A stretch of DNA of 54,536 bases from UBA2227 sp036677505 (GTDB taxonomy: Bacteria; Bacillota_I; Bacilli_A; Erysipelotrichales; Erysipelotrichaceae). Each line of letters opens with the position of its first letter. Positions within the stretch are counted from its first letter, which is position 1. The stretch lies in NCBI GenBank assembly GCA_036677505.1, contig JAVBWK010000034.1, positions 1 through 54,536 of the forward strand, read 5' to 3'. Under the pieces are notes generated by a model. That model had not been told where the DNA came from. It did no database searches and saw nothing but the letters and a program-made list of their open reading frames with translations. Below, one piece after another: positions 15,893 to 23,397 of the stretch. The translations under genes and the position numbers were made by a program.

Positions 15893-17431
15893 ATGCTCGT
15901 ACTAAAAAACATAACCATACAAACACTGAAAGGCCGTACGCTTGTGCACGAATGTTCTTTCAGTTTAAACAAAAATGACCGACTGGCCATCATAGGCGAA
16001 GAAGGCAATGGCAAAAGCACTTTATGTAAACTGATAGCCGGGGTTGATGAAATCCGCAGAAACTTCACAGTCACAGGCACGGTAATCACTGATCACGAAC
16101 GATTGGGGTATTTACCGCAAGAGTTGCTCATCCATCAACTGTCAAACGATGTTTTCAGTTTCATTATTGAGAATCCGATATCCTCAGATTATGATGTATT
16201 GCCAAAATTTGAAAAACAATTAGGAAAATTTGAGATGTCATTCAGTGAAGATGATTATCATCGACCACTCTCTTCTTTCAGCGGGGGAGAGAAAATAAAA
16301 ATTCAGTTAGCCAAACTATTAGCGGAAGAACCGACAACACTGATTCTGGATGAACCGACCAATGACTTAGATCTGGATACTTTGATATGGCTGGAGAACT
16401 TTATTTTGAGTTCACCGATTCCGCTGATCTATGTTTCCCATGACAGTGTCCTTTTGTCAAAGACGGCGAACAGGATCCTTCATTTACAACAGACAGAGCG
16501 AAAACAAAAACCGCTTTGGACATTGGAGTCCATTGGTTTTGATGATTATCTGGCCAAACGCTCTCATTTCCTTGAGCGACAGGAAAATCTGGCCAAAAAA
16601 CAGAAGAGTGAATATGATGCTCAAATGGAAAAATGGCGTCAGATTTATCAGAAAGTTGAGCATCGTCAAAATACGATTTCCAGACAGGATCCCCATGGCG
16701 GGCAGCTGTTAAAGAAGAAGATGAAGAATGTTAAGGCTGTCAAAGATCGGATAGATAAGGTTGAGAGAATCAAAAAACCGGATCCGGAAGAGGCAGTGAA
16801 CCTATTTTTTGATCATAAAGAAATGATACCTGCCAGAAAAGCAGTGTTCGATGATGTTCTGGATTCCCTTTTCATCAATAATCGACAGCTTTCCAGAGAC
16901 TTACGACTTCAGATTTTTGGACCGGCACGAATCGGTATCATCGGTCCAAACGGATGCGGAAAGAGTATGTATTTAAGATATGTTGATCAAAAAATGACCG
17001 AAAACGGGATTTCACATTATTGCATGCATCAGAATTATCAGGATATCCTCGACTTGAAGAAATGCGCAGTAGATTTTTTAACGAAAACCAAAGAAAAAGA
17101 AGAGAAATCTGAAATCATGACTTATTTGGGAAATCTCAAATTCACAGAAGAGGAGATGTTGGTTCCGATGGAGTCATTATCCTTGGGGCAGCGTGCAAAA
17201 GTTATTTTGGTTGATATGGTTCGCAGTTCGGTCGATTGCCTGATATTGGATGAACCTACACGTAATTTAAGCCCATTGACTCTGCCGGTGATAGAGTCGA
17301 TGTTCAAACAGTTTCATGGAGCAGTTTTGACAGTATCTCATGATCGACAGTTTTTAAATCATGTGTGTGACCAGTACTACCTTTTTACTTCAGAAGGTTT
17401 ACGTAAAATCGAAAAAATCGATGTCGATTAA
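15893..17431 (+). CDS. ABC-F family ribosome-protection-type ATPase
   Basis: A 512-residue protein with two ATPase domains and no membrane segment, as in the ABC-F family. Domain 1 has Walker A GEEGNGKST (about 35-43), signature SSFSGGEK and Walker B LILDEPTNDLD. The interdomain linker (about 215-290) is long and charged, as in members that reach into the ribosomal E-site. Domain 2 has GPNGCGKS, a degenerate signature LSLGQ and LILDEPTRNLS. ABC-F proteins dislodge antibiotics from the ribosome or act as translation factors. The leader-peptide attenuator upstream argues for an inducible resistance role. Which drug class is unknown. Confidence 0.88.
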   Translation: MLVLKNITIQTLKGRTLVHECSFSLNKNDRLAIIGEEGNGKSTLCKLIAGVDEIRRNFTVTGTVITDHERLGYLPQELLIHQLSNDVFSFIIENPISSDYDVLPKFEKQLGKFEMSFSEDDYHRPLSSFSGGEKIKIQLAKLLAEEPTTLILDEPTNDLDLDTLIWLENFILSSPIPLIYVSHDSVLLSKTANRILHLQQTERKQKPLWTLESIGFDDYLAKRSHFLERQENLAKKQKSEYDAQMEKWRQIYQKVEHRQNTISRQDPHGGQLLKKKMKNVKAVKDRIDKVERIKKPDPEEAVNLFFDHKEMIPARKAVFDDVLDSLFINNRQLSRDLRLQIFGPARIGIIGPNGCGKSMYLRYVDQKMTENGISHYCMHQNYQDILDLKKCAVDFLTKTKEKEEKSEIMTYLGNLKFTEEEMLVPMESLSLGQRAKVILVDMVRSSVDCLILDEPTRNLSPLTLPVIESMFKQFHGAVLTVSHDRQFLNHVCDQYYLFTSEGLRKIEKIDVD

Positions 17432-17496
17432 TTCCGGTTTTATGCTACAATTTTCACAGATAAACTAACGAAACCGAAAAGCAAGAGGGGATAGTT

Positions 17497-18213
17497 ATGA
17501 AGATTATTAAAAATATCATATTGACATTGGTTTTGATGATTATTCTTTTGTATGCACCCAGAATTGGGGGAACTGTGGCGGGATTATTCAATTATGCTTC
17601 GATCGATCCGGATGGTTCATTTATGTGGATCAGCGTTCATCATATCGTTCAGGCACTTGTCATCATTCCACTCATGATTATTTTATCTGCAGCTTTCAAA
17701 ATAAAATTTCATTTGGGTTTAGGTGATATTTCTGTTGGTTTGAAATATCTGAAACGATTCATACTAGCTTTTTCGATATACACAGTAGTCGCTTTTATCG
17801 TTACGTATGTCAGTGAAGGACTTCAGCCATTCGCCTATCCACTGACCGCGATGAATATATTTGGTTATTTGGGATTTCAATTGTTTCTTTCAGGACCGTC
17901 TGAAGAGTTCGTGTTCAGAGCTTTTGCGATCAGCGCATTTGCCGGGCTGGTCACGGATAAGAAGATTCTTAAGAACTTAAGCTTTTCGGTGCTGTTTGCA
18001 TCCATCGTTTTTGGGTTGGCTCACATTAATTTCTCATTTAATCCATTTGGAATGTCATTTTCAACTTTCCAAGTAATCTATGCCGTGGTTCTCGGATATT
18101 TTTATGGTGATTGTTATGAGAAATCCAAGAGTGTCATTTATCCGATGTTGATGCATAGTTATTCGAATGTTTTAATGATCGGATTGACTGTCATTGTATC
18201 TTTGTTCATCTAA
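17497..18213 (+). CDS. CPBP-family intramembrane metalloprotease
   Basis: A 238-residue membrane protein with about six to seven hydrophobic segments and the CPBP (CAAX protease/bacteriocin-processing) motifs: Glu136-Glu137 and Arg141 in SEEFVFR, His176 in FGLAHINF, and the C-terminal HSYSN. Relatives cleave prenylated or membrane-bound substrates or give immunity to bacteriocins. No bacteriocin gene is visible nearby, so the substrate is unknown. An extended -10 (TGC-TACAAT, 17444-17452) precedes it, suggesting its own transcription. Confidence 0.87.
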   Translation: MKIIKNIILTLVLMIILLYAPRIGGTVAGLFNYASIDPDGSFMWISVHHIVQALVIIPLMIILSAAFKIKFHLGLGDISVGLKYLKRFILAFSIYTVVAFIVTYVSEGLQPFAYPLTAMNIFGYLGFQLFLSGPSEEFVFRAFAISAFAGLVTDKKILKNLSFSVLFASIVFGLAHINFSFNPFGMSFSTFQVIYAVVLGYFYGDCYEKSKSVIYPMLMHSYSNVLMIGLTVIVSLFI

Positions 18214-18277
18214 TTTGTATCTAGAAGCCCGATAAAACCACATTGGCTGGAAGTTTGTGATGAATCCAGAGCTATGA

Positions 18278-18307
18278 TTACAAAAATCGGTCGGAAAGTG
18301 GTAAAAT
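18278..18307 (+). promoter_or_regulatory. Promoter of the DJ-1/PfpI gene
   Basis: TTACAA (18278-18283) and TAAAAT (18302-18307) are 18 bp apart. The rest of the intergenic stretch 18214-18277 shows nothing I can name. Confidence 0.4.
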
Positions 18308-18327
18308 TGAGTAAAGGATGTGATGAT

Positions 18328-18879
18328 ATGAAAAGAATTGCCTGCATGCTTGCGGATGGATTTGAGGAAACCGAAGCCCTTGAAACTGTGGATATTTTAA
18401 GAAGAGCCGGGTTTCATGTCGATTTGGTATCCATTGATAAAGAAGTCGTTCGGGGATCTCATGATATCCGTATAGTTACTGATCGGTTGATCGGTGATGA
18501 TATCATCGATTATGATATGATCTTTTTACCTGGTGGGCTTCCAGGAGCTACGAACCTGAAAGCGGATGTACGGGTACTGAATCTGCTTAAAGCATTTGAT
18601 GAAAAGAAGAAGTGGATTGCGGCGATTTGCGCTGCTCCTTCGGTACTGGCGGCGGCCGGTATTATCCAAGGCCGCAAACTGACGTCGTATCCGGTATCTA
18701 TGGGTGATCGCACGTATGATGGAGCTGAATATCTTGAAGACCTGGTCGTTGTTGACGGACACATGGTTACCAGTCGCGGAGTCGCGACCGTCGCTCAGTT
18801 TGCTCTGACTTTAGTCAATTTGCTTGGTGGTGATGCGGTGAAACTTCATAAAGCGATGCTTTTTCATTTGTTAGATTAA
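18328..18879 (+). CDS. DJ-1/PfpI family protein (YajL/ThiJ-like)
   Basis: A 183-residue protein of the DJ-1/PfpI superfamily. The nucleophile-elbow Cys101 lies in AAICAAPSVLAAAG, and the partner glutamate is in DGFEETE near residue 13-16. Members of this clade (YajL, human DJ-1) act in protection against oxidative or carbonyl stress, and a deglycase activity has been debated. The ATG at 18328 is chosen because the sequence upstream is not family-like. It stands alone before a tRNA gene. Confidence 0.9.
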   Translation: MKRIACMLADGFEETEALETVDILRRAGFHVDLVSIDKEVVRGSHDIRIVTDRLIGDDIIDYDMIFLPGGLPGATNLKADVRVLNLLKAFDEKKKWIAAICAAPSVLAAAGIIQGRKLTSYPVSMGDRTYDGAEYLEDLVVVDGHMVTSRGVATVAQFALTLVNLLGGDAVKLHKAMLFHLLD

Positions 18880-18898
18880 CGGATTTTTCATTTTGTTG

Positions 18899-18927
18899 TT
18901 GCTCTTGAGTCCGCATTTGCATATAAT
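18899..18927 (+). promoter_or_regulatory. Promoter of tRNA-Leu(CAG)
   Basis: TATAAT at 18922-18927 with TTGCTC (18899-18904) 17 bp upstream. Confidence 0.55.
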
Positions 18928-18946
18928 ATAAAAGGACTCAAGAAAT

Positions 18947-19029
18947 GCACCAGTGGCGGAATTGGCAGACGCGTACGCTTCAGGCGCGTATGGGCGACCG
19001 TGTGGGTTCGAGTCCCACCTGGTGCACCA
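18947..19029 (+). tRNA. tRNA-Leu(CAG)
   Basis: An 83-nt class II tRNA with acceptor GCACCAG/CTGGTGC and encoded CCA. The loop TTCAGGC gives anticodon CAG at 18981-18983, reading CUG. It is monocistronic, with its own promoter and terminator, and is closely similar to tRNA-Leu(GAG) at 248. Confidence 0.95.
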
Positions 19030-19040
19030 GTCGCAAATAA

Positions 19041-19064
19041 AACAGCTCAACCGAGCTGTTTTTT
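19041..19064. terminator. Terminator after tRNA-Leu, shared with ADP-ribosylglycohydrolase gene
   Basis: AACAGCTC-AACC-GAGCTGTT is an 8-bp stem followed by T's. A's flank the other side, so it can serve the convergent gene as well. Confidence 0.85.
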
Positions 19065-19893
19065 ATTGTACATTTCGCAATTTGGATGGCTGATACAGAT
19101 CGAAAATCTGCTGATCTTGGGGTGTCATCCAAGCGGTTGTCCTAAGATATGAAGCAAACAACTCAACCATTTCCTTAGGTAAACGATTCAATGTGTTCTG
19201 CTTGAGAGATGAATCGATCGGATAATAGGCTTCCGCAATTGAACCGCATATGCAAGCAATCGTATCCGAATCACCGCCAATCGATATGGCCAGACGGATC
19301 GCATCCTCAAAACTGTCAGATTCATAAAAACAACGGATGGCTTGCGGGACTGACCCCTGACATGTCACATCAAACTTATACCAAAACCGGATACTGTCGG
19401 TGGATTCACTCAGATCGTAGGCATAGATTTTCTCGATGTACTGCTTAATCTCTTCTTTGCTTGTATTCTGTTTCGAAAGAAAAATTGCGGAAGCGACGGC
19501 TTGTGCGCCTTTGATCCCTTCAGGATGCCCGTGAGTTCCTATGGCCGACAATCGAGCCAACTCTTGCACTTCACAGAGCGATGATTTCCAATAGGCAACC
19601 GGTGAAACCCGCATAGCCGAACCGTTACCATAACTGTTCAAAGGAAAATCCGAATCAGTTTTTGCCCACTCGCGAAACCGTTGACCAAAACCGGCTTTCG
19701 GATACTTTCGATACCACATCTTATAAGCAGTTTCAAATGGAATATTCTGTAGCAAGGCATCCATCGTCGCTATCGTCATCACCGTATCATCGGTATAATG
19801 AGACAAGGTATGAAACAACTCGAAATCTTTGCTCTTATGATTGAACTTCTCAAACAATGAACCGATGACATCACCGATAATTGCTCCCCACAT
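19063..19893 (-). CDS. ADP-ribosylglycohydrolase family protein (copy 1)
   Basis: A 276-residue DraG-type hydrolase, which removes ADP-ribose from proteins, nucleic acids or small molecules using a di-magnesium site. Metal-binding motifs are intact: IGDVIGS at the N-terminus, HYTDDT near residue 33 and GGDSDT near residue 204. In the first 100 residues I count 61 identities with copy 2 at 20771. It is the last gene of an operon beginning with the vWA-protease gene. A weak terminator-like hairpin precedes it, so its expression may be lower or separate. It also carries a C-terminal extension of about 20 residues beyond copy 2. Confidence 0.9.
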   Translation of the reverse strand: MWGAIIGDVIGSLFEKFNHKSKDFELFHTLSHYTDDTVMTIATMDALLQNIPFETAYKMWYRKYPKAGFGQRFREWAKTDSDFPLNSYGNGSAMRVSPVAYWKSSLCEVQELARLSAIGTHGHPEGIKGAQAVASAIFLSKQNTSKEEIKQYIEKIYAYDLSESTDSIRFWYKFDVTCQGSVPQAIRCFYESDSFEDAIRLAISIGGDSDTIACICGSIAEAYYPIDSSLKQNTLNRLPKEMVELFASYLRTTAWMTPQDQQIFDLYQPSKLRNVQ

Positions 19894-19928
19894 AAAGATA
19901 CCTCCGATATTATTCTAATTATAAAGCA

Positions 19929-19963
19929 AAAGCAGCCGGGTTAGTTTACCCAAAGACTGCTTT
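19929..19963 (-). terminator. Weak terminator-like hairpin inside the vWA operon
   Basis: On the minus strand AAAGCAG and CTGCTTT enclose a second stem GGGT/ACCC, then TTGCTTT. It overlaps the stop of the unknown gene and lies before ADP-ribosylglycohydrolase copy 1. Partial termination is plausible. Confidence 0.4.
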
Positions 19964-20768
19964 CTTTATGCAATGTTCGCTTTTTTCGAATCAACGGATT
20001 GAAACTCTTATAAAATACAGTGTACTCTGATGGATCATGGGTAAAATATTCCTCACCCTCCTTCAGATTGATCAGACTCACCGAGTAAATCCCGAAATGA
20101 GTGTCTTCCTCAATAATCCCTTGCGCAAGGTACTTCTGCAATTCAGACAGATCTTGGCTTACATTGGGATAAAATACCGCTCTGACAGAAATTTTCCACT
20201 CGATCCCATGACGGTTGGCAATCATGTTGATCGGTGCTTGCGGATCATCAATCGCTTCAACAATGGTAAACTCCATCAGTTCTAATTCTTTGAAAGCCGT
20301 ATCCATAGCAACATTGTGTAGTTGAAGGGGAGTCATCAGAGGTTTATCTTTGATTTCGATATCACATTGGTCTGTCCGTAAAATAAATGCACGTTCGATG
20401 ATCGGTTGGGTGCCATCAATGGCAGGATATAACATCATGACTTCCTGAATTCTTCGATTATCCCCATCCGTAAATATTAGTGCACTCATCATCGGCTGAT
20501 TGGAACCCTTCGGACGGGCCGAACCCCGCTGAATGTACAGCGGGACCCCATTCTCCTTGTGCCAATCCAACTTATTCAGGAAGTTCTCAAATATGTTCAC
20601 ACCGGTAACCTCTTCGCCCGGCTGGCTCTCAAAAGTTTCGATCATCGAAGCAATCGCAAGTAAAGTTCTCTCATCCCGATGATAAAAAGCCCGTTGAAGA
20701 AACTCACGCACTTTGATCAGCATCAGTGAATGAACGATTCGCGATTCGCGTTCTTTTTCGTACTCCAT
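19941..20768 (-). CDS. Conserved-looking protein of unknown function in the vWA/DraG operon
   Basis: I do not recognise this 275-residue protein. It has no signal peptide or membrane segment. The N-terminal 60 residues look helical and charged; the middle shows mixed alpha/beta patterns such as MMSALIFTDGDNRRIQEVM. A late segment ends in a basic stretch (NPLIRKKRTLHKE). It starts two bases after the stop of ADP-ribosylglycohydrolase copy 2, so it is almost surely cotranslated with it. The tight placement between two ADP-ribosylglycohydrolases suggests a partner or substrate in the same process. Confidence 0.75.
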   Translation of the reverse strand: MEYEKERESRIVHSLMLIKVREFLQRAFYHRDERTLLAIASMIETFESQPGEEVTGVNIFENFLNKLDWHKENGVPLYIQRGSARPKGSNQPMMSALIFTDGDNRRIQEVMMLYPAIDGTQPIIERAFILRTDQCDIEIKDKPLMTPLQLHNVAMDTAFKELELMEFTIVEAIDDPQAPINMIANRHGIEWKISVRAVFYPNVSQDLSELQKYLAQGIIEEDTHFGIYSVSLINLKEGEEYFTHDPSEYTVFYKSFNPLIRKKRTLHKESSLWVN

Positions 20769-20770
20769 AA

Positions 20771-21538
20771 TTATCCCTGGATTTTTTGATAAAACTGATC
20801 CACCACGGCTTTTAAATCGGCGGGCAGACGGCGCATCGCCTGTTGTTCGATGTCGGTGGGGATGCCATACATAGCCTCAGCGATCGACCCGGTGATGCAG
20901 GCGATCGTATCGGTATCTCCGCCAATCGACACGGCCAGACGGATCGCGTGTTCGAAATCGTTGGACTCCAGAAAACAGCGGATCGCCTGAGGGCAGGTGC
21001 CCTGGCACGAAACATCGTAACGATACCAACTCCGGATAGAATCCGTGGATTCATCAAGATAATAACCGAAAGTTTTCTCAATGTACTGCTTGATCTGATC
21101 TTTGGTCGACCCGTTTTTTGCTAAATAGATGGCTGCGGCTGTGGCCTGCGCTCCTTTAATCCCTTCCGGATGATTGTGGGTAGCCACGGCCGATTCCTTT
21201 GCCAGTTTCAGCGTTTCTTCCAGACTTTTGGACCACCAGGCGACCGCTGCCACACGCATCGCAGAACCGTTACCATAGCTGTTGTAAGGCGAATAACTGC
21301 CGGACTGTGCCCAACGGCGGAAACTGGGGCCGTATCCGGCTTTGGGATACTTGGCATACCAGCGTTTGTAGGCCGTTGCGAAACTCAGCCTGTTCATCAG
21401 CGCGTCCATCGTAGCGATGGACATCACCGAATCATCTGTGTATTTGCAGCGGTTGGTGAATAGTGGGAATGATGTCGACTTGTTATTTCGAAACTCGTAT
21501 ATTGAGCCGACAACATCGCCGACGATTGAACCTTTCAT
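20771..21538 (-). CDS. ADP-ribosylglycohydrolase family protein (copy 2)
   Basis: A 255-residue DraG-type hydrolase with GDVVGS, KYTDDS near residue 33 and GGDTDT near residue 204 for the two metals. All residues expected for activity appear to be present. It lies 18 bp after the vWA-protease gene and 2 bp before the unknown gene, so the three form one transcript. Codon use here is GC-richer than in copy 1 (for example the stretch 20811-21000), which argues against a very recent tandem duplication. Its substrate is probably ADP-ribosylated protein or nucleic acid, but this cannot be read from sequence. Confidence 0.9.
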   Translation of the reverse strand: MKGSIVGDVVGSIYEFRNNKSTSFPLFTNRCKYTDDSVMSIATMDALMNRLSFATAYKRWYAKYPKAGYGPSFRRWAQSGSYSPYNSYGNGSAMRVAAVAWWSKSLEETLKLAKESAVATHNHPEGIKGAQATAAAIYLAKNGSTKDQIKQYIEKTFGYYLDESTDSIRSWYRYDVSCQGTCPQAIRCFLESNDFEHAIRLAVSIGGDTDTIACITGSIAEAMYGIPTDIEQQAMRRLPADLKAVVDQFYQKIQG

Positions 21539-21556
21539 AAAGTAATCCTCTCTTTC

Positions 21557-22780
21557 TTACTGTAAACTAAAGCGTTTGGACTTAAAGCCGAAATTGATTG
21601 TTGTATCTTTCAATACGTTAAGCCCGATGATCCCATCGATCCAATCCGGGATCAATACTTCCAGACCCATCGGCATTACACCCATCGCATCCATGAAGGT
21701 GCGATTGGCAAACGTGAGCGTGCATCGATATAAATCGGTCGAGAAGATACCCAAGGTAGGGAAGAAGTCTTCGGCTTCGCCGATGTATGGCTGATGGCTG
21801 ATCCAACTCTTTCTGAGAAATGAAATCGTTGCACCGCTGTCAAGAAAAAATTTGCCATGTCGGCCATCCACAGTTGCCTCTACAATGGGAACACCACCAT
21901 AGTATTCAACAGTGAATGCATCCGACGGATCGTTGCTGTCTTGCCATGGTTCAATGATCCAACGTCCGAACCGTCGCTCAAACCTCAATCGCAGGTCATA
22001 GCGGCCAAGGATGTCCATACCCATCAATCCGGTAATCCGGTCAGACAGATACTTCTGGATCATAGGAAGCAAAGCGTGCTGCCCTCTGGCATAGATATCA
22101 TCAAATAATTGTAATTGACCGACATCCGACATTGAAATCGGAGATCCGGTATCGACAATGATATTTCGGTCATGATCATCCAAAAGACACAATTCATCAG
22201 CGGGAAGGAAGCGCCATGACAGTTTGCTTCGGTTGAAATTTCTAGATACATCATCTACGACATTTTTCATTTCTGACTTCTTAAAATAGGTTTGCTGATC
22301 TTTTTTAATGCCCAGATCATCGGCATCGGCACTTTGTGACAAGTCTGCGCCAAGGAATTGAAATTGCCATCCTTCCTTGGTTTTATCTTCAATAAGTTTC
22401 CGGACATGCGCAAGTGAATACTCTTTGCTCGCATTTTCCATTCCATCAGTCATGATAGCGACCAGTGTCACTTCTTTTTCCTTTGGCTGATGTTGCGTAA
22501 TCGTTTGTCCGATGGCATCATACAGTGCAGTAGTTCCTGTGCACTGATAATCAGATGGTGTCAGATCCTGGATTTTCTCTATCGGTTTTGGCTGATGGAC
22601 ATCAATTTGATCATTGAAGAAGCAGAGGGTCAAATGGGTTTCGACATCAGACTCTCTTTGAATTGAAAAGAAAGAATTGATGCTTTGGATGGTTTGCTCG
22701 CGAGTACTGTTCATAGAGCCTGATCGGTCTATAACGAGCAATGCGTGTGCACATTTGTTTGGTTGAGTTTTTTCGTTCAT
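21557..22780 (-). CDS. von Willebrand A domain fused to tandem retropepsin-like aspartic protease units
   Basis: A 407-residue soluble protein with an unusual architecture. Residues 10-185 are a vWA domain with a complete MIDAS: Asp18-Arg-Ser20-Gly-Ser22, Thr83/84 and Asp112 (MTDGMENAS). Residues about 200-270 and 298-403 each look like one retropepsin unit. Asp210-Thr-Gly-Ser and Asp314-Ser-Gly-Ala sit in hydrophobic contexts (IIVDTGS, FFLDSGA). Each is followed by the family's second motif, GLMGMDIL (251-258) and GIIGLNVL (383-390). Two units in one chain could pair into a pepsin-like active site. It heads the operon with two ADP-ribosylglycohydrolases. Proteolysis is inference; vWA suggests metal-dependent protein binding. 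Confidence 0.85.
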   Translation of the reverse strand: MNEKTQPNKCAHALLVIDRSGSMNSTREQTIQSINSFFSIQRESDVETHLTLCFFNDQIDVHQPKPIEKIQDLTPSDYQCTGTTALYDAIGQTITQHQPKEKEVTLVAIMTDGMENASKEYSLAHVRKLIEDKTKEGWQFQFLGADLSQSADADDLGIKKDQQTYFKKSEMKNVVDDVSRNFNRSKLSWRFLPADELCLLDDHDRNIIVDTGSPISMSDVGQLQLFDDIYARGQHALLPMIQKYLSDRITGLMGMDILGRYDLRLRFERRFGRWIIEPWQDSNDPSDAFTVEYYGGVPIVEATVDGRHGKFFLDSGATISFLRKSWISHQPYIGEAEDFFPTLGIFSTDLYRCTLTFANRTFMDAMGVMPMGLEVLIPDWIDGIIGLNVLKDTTINFGFKSKRFSLQ

Positions 22781-22815
22781 CGTGAACCTCCTTTGTCCTT
22801 ACATCCGAATTATAG

Positions 22816-22855
22816 AATTTCAATCATCAGAAAACTTCAATTGCCAATTGAAATT
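22816..22855. promoter_or_regulatory. Nested palindromes between divergent vWA and HTH-like genes
   Basis: TTCAATTG-C-CAATTGAA (22836-22852) is a perfect 8-bp inverted repeat. AATTTCAAT (22816-22824) and ATTGAAATT (22847-22855) form a second, overlapping one. A minus-strand TATAAT (22814-22809) and the plus-strand -10 (22876-22881) flank them. The site could control both divergent units. Confidence 0.55.
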
Positions 22856-22872
22856 TCACAAAGTGATGAATA

Positions 22873-22881
22873 TGGTATAAT
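22873..22881 (+). promoter_or_regulatory. Extended -10 promoter of the 22905 gene
   Basis: TGG-TATAAT at 22873-22881 is an extended -10 about 24 bp before the start codon. No good -35 is seen at normal spacing, consistent with dependence on a regulator. Confidence 0.5.
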
Positions 22882-22904
22882 CAATATAGAAAGAGGATAC
22901 GTTT

Positions 22905-23384
22905 ATGTCGTATGAAGAAACGAAAAGTAAAGTGATTCAGTTTATAGCGAATACAGACTTGCATAAACAGCTTCCCATACAACTCATCTTAAATCCGACG
23001 ATCCAAAATCCCAGCCGACGGGAACAGGCACTGGACTGGGCATCGAAGCCCTATCGTTTTTTCGACATTCTCGAATTGATGGTCAAACGGGCCGGATACA
23101 AAAACCCGCCTGATTTCTACAATGCGGCTGAGATCAGCCCGCAAGTATACTCGAACCTGCAAGATCCTGATCATCAAATCAGCCGAAAGACAGCTGTCAA
23201 ATGTGTCATAGCATTGAAGCTGGACTACCTTGATGCCAGTTTGTTATTGGGGATCGGTGGGTATACCTTCGACTGGACTGATAAGAAAGATCTGGTCGTT
23301 ATCTACTGTCTGATGCACAACATTTTCGACTGGTATACGATTAAACTTTTGTTACACGAGTGCGCTGATTACAATTTGAGTTAG
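22905..23384 (+). CDS. Small protein resembling the C-terminal domain of macro-domain proteins
   Basis: A 159-residue protein. From about residue 52 (FFDILELMVKRAGYKNPPDFY) to the end it resembles, from memory, the helical domain at the C-terminus of many bacterial macro-domain (ADP-ribose-binding) proteins: an ISRKTAVKCVIALKL-like segment, then LLLGIGGYTF, then a final helical part. That domain has a helix-turn-helix look (ALKLDYLDAS after the presumed turn) and also occurs with vWA genes. Here the macro domain is missing; residues 1-50 are unrelated. It is divergent from the vWA operon, so a regulatory or adaptor role is likely. It leads an operon with an amidohydrolase and an NYN protein. 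Confidence 0.65.
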   Translation: MSYEETKSKVIQFIANTDLHKQLPIQLILNPTIQNPSRREQALDWASKPYRFFDILELMVKRAGYKNPPDFYNAAEISPQVYSNLQDPDHQISRKTAVKCVIALKLDYLDASLLLGIGGYTFDWTDKKDLVVIYCLMHNIFDWYTIKLLLHECADYNLS

Positions 23385-23397
23385 AAAAGGACATCAC

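Noticed and set aside
21557..22780. Retroelement or phage origin for the retropepsin motifs
   Set aside because: No reverse transcriptase, integrase or repeats nearby; the motifs are fused to a vWA domain in a stable operon.
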